NCBI GenBank assembly: GCA_030698225.1
Contig: JAUYNR010000104.1
Location: forward strand, 27,132 to 91,131
DNA from: Oxalobacteraceae bacterium
GTDB taxonomy: Bacteria > Pseudomonadota > Gammaproteobacteria > Burkholderiales > Burkholderiaceae_D
Reading direction: 5' to 3'
DNA: 64,000 bases
The notes beneath the pieces were generated by a model. The model did not search any database. It was not told the DNA's origin and saw nothing but the letters and a program-made list of their open reading frames with translations. The position numbers and the translations under genes were made by a program. Of this stretch, positions 56,889 to 64,000 are shown in pieces; the first letter of the stretch is position 1, and the number at the start of each line of letters is the position of its first letter.

Positions 56889-57542
56889 TCAGACCGGCGA
56901 CTTGCCGGTCATTTTCCGGTAAAACTTCCATGCCCCGCCCAGCATCAGCGGTACCACCGCGGCTGCCACGCCGATCAGCACGATGGTGTTCAAGTGATCG
57001 CGAATGATCGGGATATTGCCGAAGAAATACCCGGCGGCAACCAGCCCGACCACCCACAGCAGCGCGCCGGTCACATTGAACAGCTGGAATTTGCTGAATG
57101 TCATCTTCGACACCCCGGCCACAAACGGGGCGAAAGTGCGCACGATAGGCACGAAGCGGCACAGGATGATGGTCTTGCCGCCGTGTTTTTCAAAGAACAC
57201 GTGGGTCTTGTGCAATGCCTTCTTGTCCAGCCACTTGTAATCGTGGGTGAACACCTTGTTGCCAATCAGGGAGCCGAACCAGTAATTCAGCGTATTGCCG
57301 CCGATCGCCGCCACCAGCAACAGGCTGACCAGCAGCCAGGCATCCATCGCGCCGGTCGCGCAGAAAGCGCCGCCGATGAACAGCAAGGTGTCGCCGGGCA
57401 AAAATGGGAACACCACCAGCCCGGTTTCGGCAAACACAATCAGAAACAGCACCGCGTACACCATGGTCCCGTAGTTTTCCAGCAAATGACCGAGCGTCTT
57501 GTCGACATGCAAAATCATGTCGAAAAATTGCATGAATTCCAT
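56889..57542 (-). CDS. DedA-family inner-membrane protein
   Basis: The 217-residue protein has several hydrophobic segments and the DedA/VTT signature (FAETGLVVFPFLPGDTLLFI; KHGGKTIILCRFVPIVRTFA; PFVAGVSKMTFSKFQLFNV). DedA proteins take part in membrane homeostasis, with recent evidence for undecaprenyl-phosphate or phospholipid flipping. The start at 57542 (MEFMQFF) follows a strong AAGGAGAAGT ribosome-binding site; a longer frame upstream is unsupported. Divergent from mutL by 77 bp. Confidence 0.88.
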   Translation of the reverse strand: MEFMQFFDMILHVDKTLGHLLENYGTMVYAVLFLIVFAETGLVVFPFLPGDTLLFIGGAFCATGAMDAWLLVSLLLVAAIGGNTLNYWFGSLIGNKVFTHDYKWLDKKALHKTHVFFEKHGGKTIILCRFVPIVRTFAPFVAGVSKMTFSKFQLFNVTGALLWVVGLVAAGYFFGNIPIIRDHLNTIVLIGVAAAVVPLMLGGAWKFYRKMTGKSPV

Positions 57543-57619
57543 ACTTCTCCTTAGGGCGGCTAGCCCGTGAATCGGGAGTGCAGAATGATACACCAGCGCA
57601 CCCGGCTATAATCTGGCCC

Positions 57620-59476
57620 ATGAATGCTCCACTCGCCCAATTCCGCCCGATCCGGGCCCTGCCCGACCAATTGATCTCCCAAATCGCCGCCGGCGAAGTG
57701 GTGGAACGGCCGTCCGCGGTGGTCAAGGAATTGCTCGAAAACGCGCTCGACGCCGGTGCCAGCCAGATCACCGTGCGGCTCGAAGAAGGCGGCGTCAAGC
57801 GCATCGCCATCACCGACAACGGGCGCGGCATCGCGCCGGAACAGATGCCGCTGGCGCTGGCACGCCATGCAACCTCCAAGATTGCTTCGCTGCACGATCT
57901 GGAAAACGTCGCCACGCTGGGCTTTCGCGGCGAAGCGCTGGCATCGATCGCCTCGGTGGCGCAACTGACGCTGACCTCGCGCACCGCCGACGCCGCCCAT
58001 GCATGGGAAATCTCCGGCGCGCCGGCCGCTGGCGCAACACCGGCCGCCGGCGCGCCCGGCACCACCATCGATGTCCAGGACCTGTATTACAACACCCCGG
58101 CGCGGCGCAAATTCCTGAAGACCGAACAGACCGAATTCGGCCATTGCGCCGAAGTGGTGCGCCGCATCGCGCTGGCGCGGCCGGACGTCTCCTTTTCGCT
58201 GTCGCACAACGGCAAGACCATCGACCATTGGAATGCGACCGAGGTTGCCAAGCGCAGCGCGCATATCCTGGGCGACAACTTCGCCACGGCCCGGCTGGCA
58301 CTGGACGAATCCGCCGGCGACGCCGCCAGCGGCTTGCGCCTGCACGGCTTTGCCGGCCTGCCGACCGCGGCCAAGGCGCGCGCCGACGCGCAATATTTCT
58401 ACGTCAACGGCCGCTTCGTGCGCGACAAGCTGCTCACCCACGCTGTGCGCGCCGCCTACCAGGACGTGCTGCATGGCGACCGCTACCCGTCGTATGTGCT
58501 GGCGCTGGAACTGAACCCGGCGCTGGTCGATGTGAATGTCCATCCGTCGAAGATCGAAGTGCGCTTTCGCGACAGCCGCGCGGTGCACCAGTTCGTGTTC
58601 CATGCAGTGCAGCGCGCGCTGGCGCAGACCTCGGCCACCGCATTCGGCGCCGCGCCGGCGCCGCTGGCCTCGCCCTCCGGCGCCATGCCGTGGATACGGC
58701 AGCAGCAGCAACAAGCCAGCTTCGGCGCCCAGCTGCGTACCGACGCTGCAGCGCCGCAGTTCAACCGGACAAGTTCCGGCTTCGGCGTGGCGCAATCGAC
58801 CGCCAGTTACGGCGCGCTGTTCGCCGCCGCAACGCCAGCGCCTGAACCTTCGTTATCGGCTTCTGCCGCGCCGCAACCGCTGCCGGACGACGACCATCCG
58901 CTTGGCTACGCGCTGGCGCAGTTGCACGGGGTTTTTATCCTGGCGCAAAACAGCAAGGGCCTGGTGCTGGTGGACATGCACGCCGCGCACGAACGCATCC
59001 TGTACGAACAACTCAAGAACGCGCTGGACCAGGATGCAATGCCGGTGCAGTCGCTGTTGATTCCTGTCACCTTTTACGCCGATGCGGTCGAAGTCGGCAC
59101 CGCCGAAGAAAGCCGCGCCATCCTGCAATCGCTCGGCTTCGACATCAGCGCGGTATCGCCCACCACGCTGGCAGTGCGTGCAGTGCCGGCGCTGCTGAAA
59201 AACGCCGATGCCCAGAGCCTGGCGCGCGACGTGCTGCGCGACATCCGCGAATTCGGCGGCTCGCGGGTGCTGATCGAGCGCCGCAATGCGCTGCTCGGCA
59301 CGCTGGCCTGCCATACCGCGGTGCGCGCCAACCGGTCGCTGGCCGTGCCGGAAATGAATGCGCTGCTGCGCCAGATGGAAGCCACCGAACGGGCCGACCA
59401 GTGCAACCACGGCCGCCCGACCTGGGTGCAGCTGGCTCTGGGCGATCTCGACAAACTCTTTTTACGCGGTCAATAA
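57620..59476 (+). CDS. mutL: DNA mismatch repair protein MutL
   Basis: The 618-residue protein has a GHKL ATPase (ELLENALDAGASQ, ITDNGRGIAPEQ, LGFRGEALASIASV) and a transducer domain, then an Ala/Pro/Ser-rich linker (about 330-430) and a dimerisation domain. The C-terminus has DMHAAHERILYE, which fits the endonuclease motif DQHA(x)2E(x)4E with Met for Gln, and CNHGRPTWVQ. This fits bacteria lacking MutH. The start at 57620 is chosen from MNAPLAQFRPIRALPDQLIS. It begins the row mutL-MFS-miaA. Confidence 0.95.
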   Translation: MNAPLAQFRPIRALPDQLISQIAAGEVVERPSAVVKELLENALDAGASQITVRLEEGGVKRIAITDNGRGIAPEQMPLALARHATSKIASLHDLENVATLGFRGEALASIASVAQLTLTSRTADAAHAWEISGAPAAGATPAAGAPGTTIDVQDLYYNTPARRKFLKTEQTEFGHCAEVVRRIALARPDVSFSLSHNGKTIDHWNATEVAKRSAHILGDNFATARLALDESAGDAASGLRLHGFAGLPTAAKARADAQYFYVNGRFVRDKLLTHAVRAAYQDVLHGDRYPSYVLALELNPALVDVNVHPSKIEVRFRDSRAVHQFVFHAVQRALAQTSATAFGAAPAPLASPSGAMPWIRQQQQQASFGAQLRTDAAAPQFNRTSSGFGVAQSTASYGALFAAATPAPEPSLSASAAPQPLPDDDHPLGYALAQLHGVFILAQNSKGLVLVDMHAAHERILYEQLKNALDQDAMPVQSLLIPVTFYADAVEVGTAEESRAILQSLGFDISAVSPTTLAVRAVPALLKNADAQSLARDVLRDIREFGGSRVLIERRNALLGTLACHTAVRANRSLAVPEMNALLRQMEATERADQCNHGRPTWVQLALGDLDKLFLRGQ

Positions 59477-59483
59477 GTCACCG

Positions 59484-60701
59484 ATGCATAAAGCGATCCT
59501 CCCCCTCGCACCTTACGCCAACGCGCCCTTGCTGATCCTGATCACGGCATTTTTGATGATGCAGCCGCTGTCAACCGATCTGTACCTTGCGTCGCTGCCG
59601 AGCCTGGCCACCTACTTCAACGTGCCGGCCGCGACCGTGCAACTGACGCTATCGCTATTTGTGATCGGTTTCGGCGGCGCGCAGTTGGTGGTCGGCCCGC
59701 TGTCCGACCGCTTTGGACGGCGTCCGGTGCTGCTGTATGGTCTGGCACTGTATGCTGGCGCCAGTCTGCTGTGCGCGCTGGCGCAGACCATCAATTGGCT
59801 GATCGCCGCCCGTTTTCTGCAGGCGCTGGGCTGCTGTTCGGCCGCCATCATTGCGCGCACCATCGTGCGCGATGCGTATGCGCCAGAAGACAGTGCGCGC
59901 GTGATCGCCAAGGCCAGTACCTGGCTGTCGCTAACACCTTTGCTGGGCCCGATCATGGGATCGTATTTGCAAGTCACGTTCGGCTGGCGCGCAGCCTTTG
60001 TCCTGCATGCCACGTTATCCGTAGCGCTGATCGCAGCGGTCTTTTTCCGCCTGCCTGAAACCAATACCTGCAAGAATTCGCGCGCGCTGAAACTCCCCGG
60101 CCTTCTGGACACTTATCGCCATGTGCTCGGCTCGCGCGAATTCTGGGCTTATGCGTTGCCCGGCGCACTGTCTTACGGATCGATTTTCGCGTTCATCTCG
60201 GGGGCATCCGTGGTCCTTATTAACGTGCTACAGGTGCCGACAGAATGGTTCGGCTATTGCTTTGCGTTTAGCGTTTCCGGCTATATGGCAGGCACCCTGC
60301 TGTGCCGCCACCTGCTGCACCGGATCGGTCCGGTGCTGGCGCTGCGCCTCGGTACTGGCATTACCCTGGCAGCCGGCACGCTGTTTCTGGCCGTCGTGCT
60401 GGCCGGATACGCGCACTGGGCCGTGGTGGTCGGGGCAATGTTCCTGACCATGTGCGCGCATGGCATCAACTCGCCGCTCGCGCAATCGGGCTCGGTCACC
60501 CCTTTTCCGCTGCAGGCAGGGACTGCCGCCGGTCTGGCCGGCGCGCTCTACATGGCGGTCGCGTTCGTGGTCGGCACCTTAGTCGGCGCCACATACAACG
60601 GCACCCTGTATCCGCTGGCGATTATTTCCGTCTCGATAAGCGTGCTGATTTTCGGCTCAGTCCGCATCATGATCCCCAAATTCAGCGTTAAGGCCGCCTA
60701 A
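59484..60701 (+). CDS. Bcr/CflA-type MFS drug efflux transporter
   Basis: The 405-residue, 12-helix transporter has [16 protein letters not shown] in loop 1, the MFS motif [18 protein letters not shown], and [20 protein letters not shown], all typical of the Bcr/CflA drug:H+ antiporter family. It starts 8 bp after mutL and its stop overlaps miaA (TAATG). Confidence 0.88.
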   Translation: MHKAILPLAPYANAPLLILITAFLMMQPLSTDLYLASLPSLATYFNVPAATVQLTLSLFVIGFGGAQLVVGPLSDRFGRRPVLLYGLALYAGASLLCALAQTINWLIAARFLQALGCCSAAIIARTIVRDAYAPEDSARVIAKASTWLSLTPLLGPIMGSYLQVTFGWRAAFVLHATLSVALIAAVFFRLPETNTCKNSRALKLPGLLDTYRHVLGSREFWAYALPGALSYGSIFAFISGASVVLINVLQVPTEWFGYCFAFSVSGYMAGTLLCRHLLHRIGPVLALRLGTGITLAAGTLFLAVVLAGYAHWAVVVGAMFLTMCAHGINSPLAQSGSVTPFPLQAGTAAGLAGALYMAVAFVVGTLVGATYNGTLYPLAIISVSISVLIFGSVRIMIPKFSVKAA

Positions 60702-61660
60702 TGACGCAGCAGCAAAAGCAGCCATTGGCAGTCGCCATCATGGGCCCCACTGCCTCCGGTAAGACCGCGATGGCGCTGGCAATCGCCCGTCGGATACCGG
60801 CAGAAATCATCTCGGTCGATTCCGCGTTGGTGTATCGCGGCATGGATATCGGCACCGCCAAGCCGAACGCGGCTGAACTGGCCGTCGCACCGCACCACCT
60901 GATCGACATCATCGACCCGCTTGATGCCTATTGCGCCGCGCAATTTTGCAAGGATGCATTGCGACTGACGGCAGAAATCCACGCCCGCGGCAAGCTGCCG
61001 CTGCTGGTCGGCGGCACCATGATGTATTTCAAGGCACTGATGGATGGACTGGACGACCTGCCGGGAGCCGATCCGGCCCTGCGCGCGCAACTCGATCTGG
61101 AAGCCGCCCGGATCGGCATCCCCGGCCTGCACGCCAGGCTGGCGCAGCTCGATCCAGCCACTGCCGCACGGCTCAAGCCCAACGATGCACAACGCATCCA
61201 GCGCGCACTGGAAATCATCGCGCTGACCGGCCAGAAGATGTCGGAACTGCTGGCATTGCGGCCCAAAACCGAATTGCCCTTCACGCTGCTGCAACTGGCG
61301 CTGGAACCCTCGGATCGCAGCGTGCTGCACCAACGCATAGCAAGCCGCTTCGATGCGATGCTGCAAGGCGGCCCCGGCCACAACTTGCTCGACGAAGTCG
61401 CTGCCCTGCGCGCGCGCGGCGACCTGCATCCCGGCCTGCCATCGATCCGCTGCGTCGGTTATCGTCAGGCCTGGGAATACCTGGACGGACAATACGAGCT
61501 GCCCACCCTGCGCGAAAAAGGCATCATCGCCACCCGCCAGCTTGCCAAACGCCAGCTAACTTGGCTGCGCGCGATGCCGCAACGCATCGCACTGGACTGC
61601 CTCAACCCGAACGCAATCGATCAGGCATTGCTGCACATCAATCAATACCAAGCTATTTGA
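60701..61660 (+). CDS. miaA: tRNA dimethylallyltransferase MiaA
   Basis: The 319-residue enzyme adds the isopentenyl group to A37 of UNN-decoding tRNAs. Walker [59 protein letters not shown] and [10 protein letters not shown] are all present. Translationally coupled to the MFS gene; mutL-miaA linkage is common in proteobacteria. Confidence 0.95.
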   Translation: MTQQQKQPLAVAIMGPTASGKTAMALAIARRIPAEIISVDSALVYRGMDIGTAKPNAAELAVAPHHLIDIIDPLDAYCAAQFCKDALRLTAEIHARGKLPLLVGGTMMYFKALMDGLDDLPGADPALRAQLDLEAARIGIPGLHARLAQLDPATAARLKPNDAQRIQRALEIIALTGQKMSELLALRPKTELPFTLLQLALEPSDRSVLHQRIASRFDAMLQGGPGHNLLDEVAALRARGDLHPGLPSIRCVGYRQAWEYLDGQYELPTLREKGIIATRQLAKRQLTWLRAMPQRIALDCLNPNAIDQALLHINQYQAI

Positions 61661-61806
61661 AGACTGGATACCTTGCAGATTCGAACCAAATCCGACAATT
61701 TTCTTGACATGGAAAAAGTGGCTGGTCATAATGCAGGGCTTAGTTGTTCAGGTAGATTATTAGGCCTGAATAGTGTGGTTTTACACAGTAAGCCAGATAA
61801 ACTAAT

Positions 61807-61883
61807 GGTGATATAGCTCAGTTGGTTAGAGCACAGCACTCATAATGCTGGGGTCGGTGGTTCAAGTCCACCTATCACCACCA
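61807..61883 (+). tRNA. tRNA-Met (CAU, elongator type)
   Basis: The 77-base cloverleaf has acceptor GGTGATA / TATCACC, encoded CCA, D arm GCTCAGTTGGTTAGAGC, anticodon stem CAGCA / TGCTG with loop CTCATAA, and T loop TTCAAGT. The anticodon is CAU. It resembles elongator tRNA-Met. The region directly 3' turns into mobile-element DNA, so it may have served as an attachment site. Confidence 0.93.
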
Positions 61884-61901
61884 CAGAATAGTCCACAACA
61901 T

Positions 61902-61942
61902 CAATGGCTTAGCTCACTTCGCGCTAGGCCATTGTTGTTTTC
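61902..61942 (+). terminator. Terminator downstream of tRNA-Met
   Basis: CAATGGC-T-TAGC pairs with GCTA-G-GCCATTG, followed by TTGTTTT. It should end tRNA-Met transcription. Confidence 0.7.
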
Positions 61943-62836
61943 ATTCTAGGCCATTTGGTGGGCTTTTGTGTATAGAAAGAGCTGGAGTTGCAGCAAAATT
62001 GCAGCAATGCGCTATAGATGTTGCAGCAGATTTGCAGCATCCTACCGCGTCGAACATGAATCCGTCAGAGGTACGCATGCTTAATCGTCAGAAAGTATGG
62101 CCCACTTCATTCATCTATACTATGCCAACAGTTCCAAGAAAAAACTTTTTTAGAATAGCGCACGCATCTGTAGTGCTCTGATTGTCTAGAGCGCTTAACA
62201 ATATTGATCTTGCAATCTACAAATATCTGCAGTAATCTCTTGTCGTCGGTTTATTCGGCAGTTTCAAAAATAAAATATCTCCAGCTACTGGCAAGTGGAT
62301 TAAATCATCAATTAATTTAGAATACTGGTCTGTTTTTTTCAGATCAGCTCGGCTAAACGCAATTTCATAATTCAGTCATATAAAAATTCTGCGAGTAGGC
62401 TATTTCTAGCATGTCGCAGCTTTTTACTTGCTTAAATTATATTAACATCCTCATCTCGGCGATTTGCCAAATCGTCCACCCTCGAGTACCGCCACGCTTC
62501 AAACACAAATTTTAAATTCAGCTCTACGGTTGGGTCGCAGAATTTCTCAATAACTCCAATCAAAAAAATGAAGGCGTGCTGTCAGAAGCCCCCCTCTGAG
62601 CATGATCATTCCAGAACAGCCCATTCACGGGTTTGTCCGCGCACCTCTTATCACGAAACTCCAACGATTTCAATACTGACTCAACGGGCTATCTGCGCTC
62701 GGCCGTTGAGCATGTCTTGAATGGTGCCATTTTGCCCGATGACAGCGGGCCGAGAGTGCATTCCACTCTTAATCTGTCATTACGAGCCTTTTCCAAATAC
62801 GCACACTCGCACACACACGTTGCTAAGGGGACAGGC
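61943..62836. other. AT-rich accessory DNA with no supported gene
   Basis: This ~890-bp stretch has lower GC than the chromosome on the left and many stops in all frames. It holds the near-repeats GTTGCAGCAAAATTGCAGC and GTTGCAGCAGATTTGCAGC (about 61986-62040). A short frame at 61966-62181 is not convincing. The last 200 bp could hold the promoter of the sigma-like gene. Confidence 0.5.
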
Positions 62837-63361
62837 ATGGCGGCACTAAATAGGCAGTATTCAGTAACAATTTTCATTACAAAAAATGCATCTCAAATTA
62901 GGAGAAAATCCTACAAATTAGGAATTGAATTCGAGGATGCCAAACAAAATTTTGCGCTGTTCATTTTAGAAAATGCTCACAAATACGACCCTGCTCGGGG
63001 AAGCTTCGAAGCATTCGTGTTCGGCAGCATGGAAAAAATCATGCGTCGTCAAACGACCGATGCACTGCTGTTCGCTTCTTCAATTGAGGATCAGGGCGAT
63101 GCTGAAACATTTCTGAGCGAACACTTGGCAAGTGAGTCACTCTGGGAGGATCATTTGAACCAGCTACAACCGACTTTCCCAAACATACCGGGGGTTACAG
63201 CACTTCTGACACTTGCAGAGTCCATAAGCGGGAAATCGTCGTCCGAACTTTCGGCTATCTGGGGGGTAACAAAAAGACGTGTCAACCAAATTTTGAAACG
63301 CGCCCGCGACGATGCCCAAGCACTTGCTTTATCTGATAAAAATAAGGCCGCCAATGGCTAG
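62837..63361 (+). CDS. Sigma-factor-like HTH protein on a mobile island
   Basis: The 174-residue protein has a segment resembling sigma-70 region 2 (LENAHKYDPARGSFEAFVFG, then MEKIMRRQTTD) and a C-terminal HTH resembling region 4 (SSELSAIWGVTKRRVNQIL). The start at 62837 (MAALNRQYSV) is chosen for the AAGGGGACAGG ribosome-binding site; an upstream in-frame TTG at 62633 is weaker. Its stop overlaps the ATG of the next gene by 8 bases (ATGGCTAG). It may direct transcription of a prophage-like element or act as a DNA-binding accessory factor; the assignment is tentative. Confidence 0.55.
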   Translation: MAALNRQYSVTIFITKNASQIRRKSYKLGIEFEDAKQNFALFILENAHKYDPARGSFEAFVFGSMEKIMRRQTTDALLFASSIEDQGDAETFLSEHLASESLWEDHLNQLQPTFPNIPGVTALLTLAESISGKSSSELSAIWGVTKRRVNQILKRARDDAQALALSDKNKAANG

Positions 63362-63453
63362 GTCCCGAAATATTAAGCTTGGCTTTTTCAGCAACAACGA
63401 ACTTGTCGAGCTACCATTCGAGGCTCGACTACTATTCATAGGGCTTTGGACGA
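63354..63453 (+). pseudogene. Phage-type replication-associated gene, truncated after ~34 codons
   Basis: MARSRNIKLGFFSNNELVEL, then PFEARLLFIGLWTI, matches the start of a conserved phage/prophage protein family whose members continue LWTLADREGRLEDRPKR (from memory). Here the match stops at about 63455 and IS256 transposase sequence begins. The frame then runs to a stop at 63557 in the wrong phase of the transposase. It overlaps the sigma-like gene, so the two were an operon before the break. Confidence 0.7.
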
Positions 63454-63727
63454 TACCCGGCAGAAATCCGGAAAGTGGTATACACGACCAATGCGATCGA
63501 GTCCGTCAACATGAGTCTGCGCAAGATCACCAAAAGCAGAGGCTCATTTCCCAATGACGATGCGTTGATCAAGCTTTATTATCCGGCACTGCGCAACATC
63601 AGCAAGAAGTGGGCGATGCCGATCCAGAACTGTACAGCTGGTCTGAATCGCTTTACCATCATGTTCGATGAGCGTATGCCACAGCATTAGACGATTTCCC
63701 GATTACACAAAATCGCGGACTCCCTCG
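63454..63727 (+). mobile_element. IS256-family transposase, 3' remnant
   Basis: From 63454 the sequence encodes YPAEIRKVVYTTNAIESVNM, then KITKSRGSFPNDDALIKLYY and the end NRFTIMFDERMPQH (stop 63688-63690), the C-terminal ~78 residues of an IS256-type transposase. The DNA after the stop (TTACACAAAATCGCGGACTC, about 63703-63722) resembles an IS256-family right end. The N-terminal ~320 residues and the left end are missing. Confidence 0.85.
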
Positions 63728-63769
63728 CTAGCAATCCATCCGGGCGATGTAATTGTCGCTCACCACTCA

Positions 63770-63848
63770 ACTAACCGTCCGGTGCGGACCCGCACGCCGG
63801 GTGGTGTGACAGGGTCGGTCAATCAATGGCCGCCCCCCCTATGCCGAT
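63770..63848 (+). mobile_element. Group II intron 3' end (domains V and VI)
   Basis: AACCGTCCGGTGCGGACC, then CGCACGCCGGGTGGTGTG, matches the domain V pattern of bacterial group II introns (AACCG..GTGCGG..CGCAC..GGTGGT). A GC-rich domain VI-like stem follows (GGGTCGGTC...GGCCGCCCC) with a CCTATGCCGAT end. No reverse transcriptase is encoded between this and the IS256 remnant, so only the 3' tail of an intron is present. Confidence 0.65.
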
Positions 63849-63865
63849 TAGCTATAAAAAATCAC

Positions 63866-64000
63866 TAGTGTCCGGTTAAAAATCGAACAAAATCAATTGG
63901 TTATCTGAGGGAGGCGCAATGGTTTTGGTGGCATCGGGCTGCAAGGCGCATGAAATCTGGGTTTTCTCGAAAATTGAGACCGACAAAATCTGTAGCAAAG
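63866..64000 (+). mobile_element. Probable left end of another insertion sequence, cut by the window
   Basis: TAGTGTCCGGTTAAAAATCG has the look of an IS terminal inverted repeat (the TAGTGTCCGGTTAAA type seen in some IS4-group elements, from memory). At 63919 an ATG after GAGGGAGGCGCA opens a frame (MVLVASGCKAHEIWVFSKIE...) that runs past the window edge. The family cannot be settled without the rest. Confidence 0.4.

Noticed and set aside
61966..62181. A 71-codon frame after tRNA-Met
   Set aside because: It runs through two near-identical TTGCAGCA motifs, has no ribosome-binding site and no recognisable features.
62633..62836. Upstream extension of the sigma-like gene from TTG 62633
   Set aside because: The extra 68 residues start at a weak TTG and lack a good ribosome-binding site; ATG 62837 has one.

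Overview
The window looks like a chromosomal segment of a betaproteobacterium of the order Burkholderiales, most likely family Oxalobacteraceae (Herminiimonas/Collimonas-like). This is an inference from gene content and protein character: the rpsU-yqeY-dnaG-rpoD block, a very long RpoD, a MutL with an endonuclease-type C-terminus, and an Nrt/Nir/Nas cluster with NasT. Coding DNA is GC-rich. Most longer intergenic regions are AT-rich, and several carry the same roughly 70-bp two-hairpin repeat.

Layout. (1) 1-3072: gentisate catabolism on the minus strand (FAD monooxygenase cut by the window edge, fumarylpyruvate hydrolase, gentisate 1,2-dioxygenase) with a divergent NahR/NagR-like LysR regulator. 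(2) 3146-4381: a frameshifted IS66-type transposase relic and gene-poor DNA. (3) 4382-7285: sulfate transporter cysT-cysW-cysA. The 3' part of cysA is fused in frame to an internal piece of cysB. (4) 7345-13246: two-component system DctS/DctR divergent from a TRAP dicarboxylate transporter dctPQM that ends in a strong terminator. (5) 13511-18333: a tiny possible transcription unit, ogt-xerD, an EEP-family hydrolase, ybaK, rhlE and tRNA-Ile(CAU). (6) 18428-23787: the macromolecular synthesis operon rpsU-yqeY-dnaG-rpoD (minus). (7) 23882-40852: nitrate assimilation. It comprises nirB-nirD-nasA-ybiB and a flavoprotein (minus), a divergent nitrate transporter and a PP2C/Ser-Thr kinase fusion (plus), an unrecognised two-gene insert, nrtABD (minus), and nasT. 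(8) 41004-61660: housekeeping and transport genes (tsaD, plsY, trhO, dnaE, msbA, a GGDEF protein, an AEC carrier, ybdD-cstA with an adjacent two-component system, a thioesterase, a DedA protein, mutL, a Bcr-like MFS protein, miaA). (9) 61807-64000: tRNA-Met(CAU), then an AT-rich mobile-element graveyard. It holds a sigma-like gene, a phage-type gene truncated by an IS256-family remnant, the 3' end of a group II intron, and what may be the left end of another IS.

How the genes work together. The nitrate block is the best integrated system. Nitrate enters by NrtABD or the MFS carrier, NasA reduces it to nitrite, and NirBD reduces that to ammonium. The DNA shows sigma-54 (-24/-12) promoters in front of nirB, the MFS transporter and nrtA. 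It also shows 17-bp NtrC-like palindromes (TGCAC-N7-GTGCA type) upstream of nirB and nrtA, and in the nrtA leader a two-hairpin ANTAR target followed by an intrinsic terminator. NasT, the matching ANTAR protein, is encoded next door. Nitrogen limitation (NtrC) and nitrate or nitrite presence (NasT antitermination) can therefore be read from the sequence as an AND gate on nrtABD.

Most notable: an apparently undescribed dispersed intergenic repeat (8 copies), a cysA-cysB deletion fusion, the NtrC/sigma-54/ANTAR leader of nrtA, a 7-2-7 palindrome between cstA and its neighbouring two-component system, and the layered mobile remnants after tRNA-Met.
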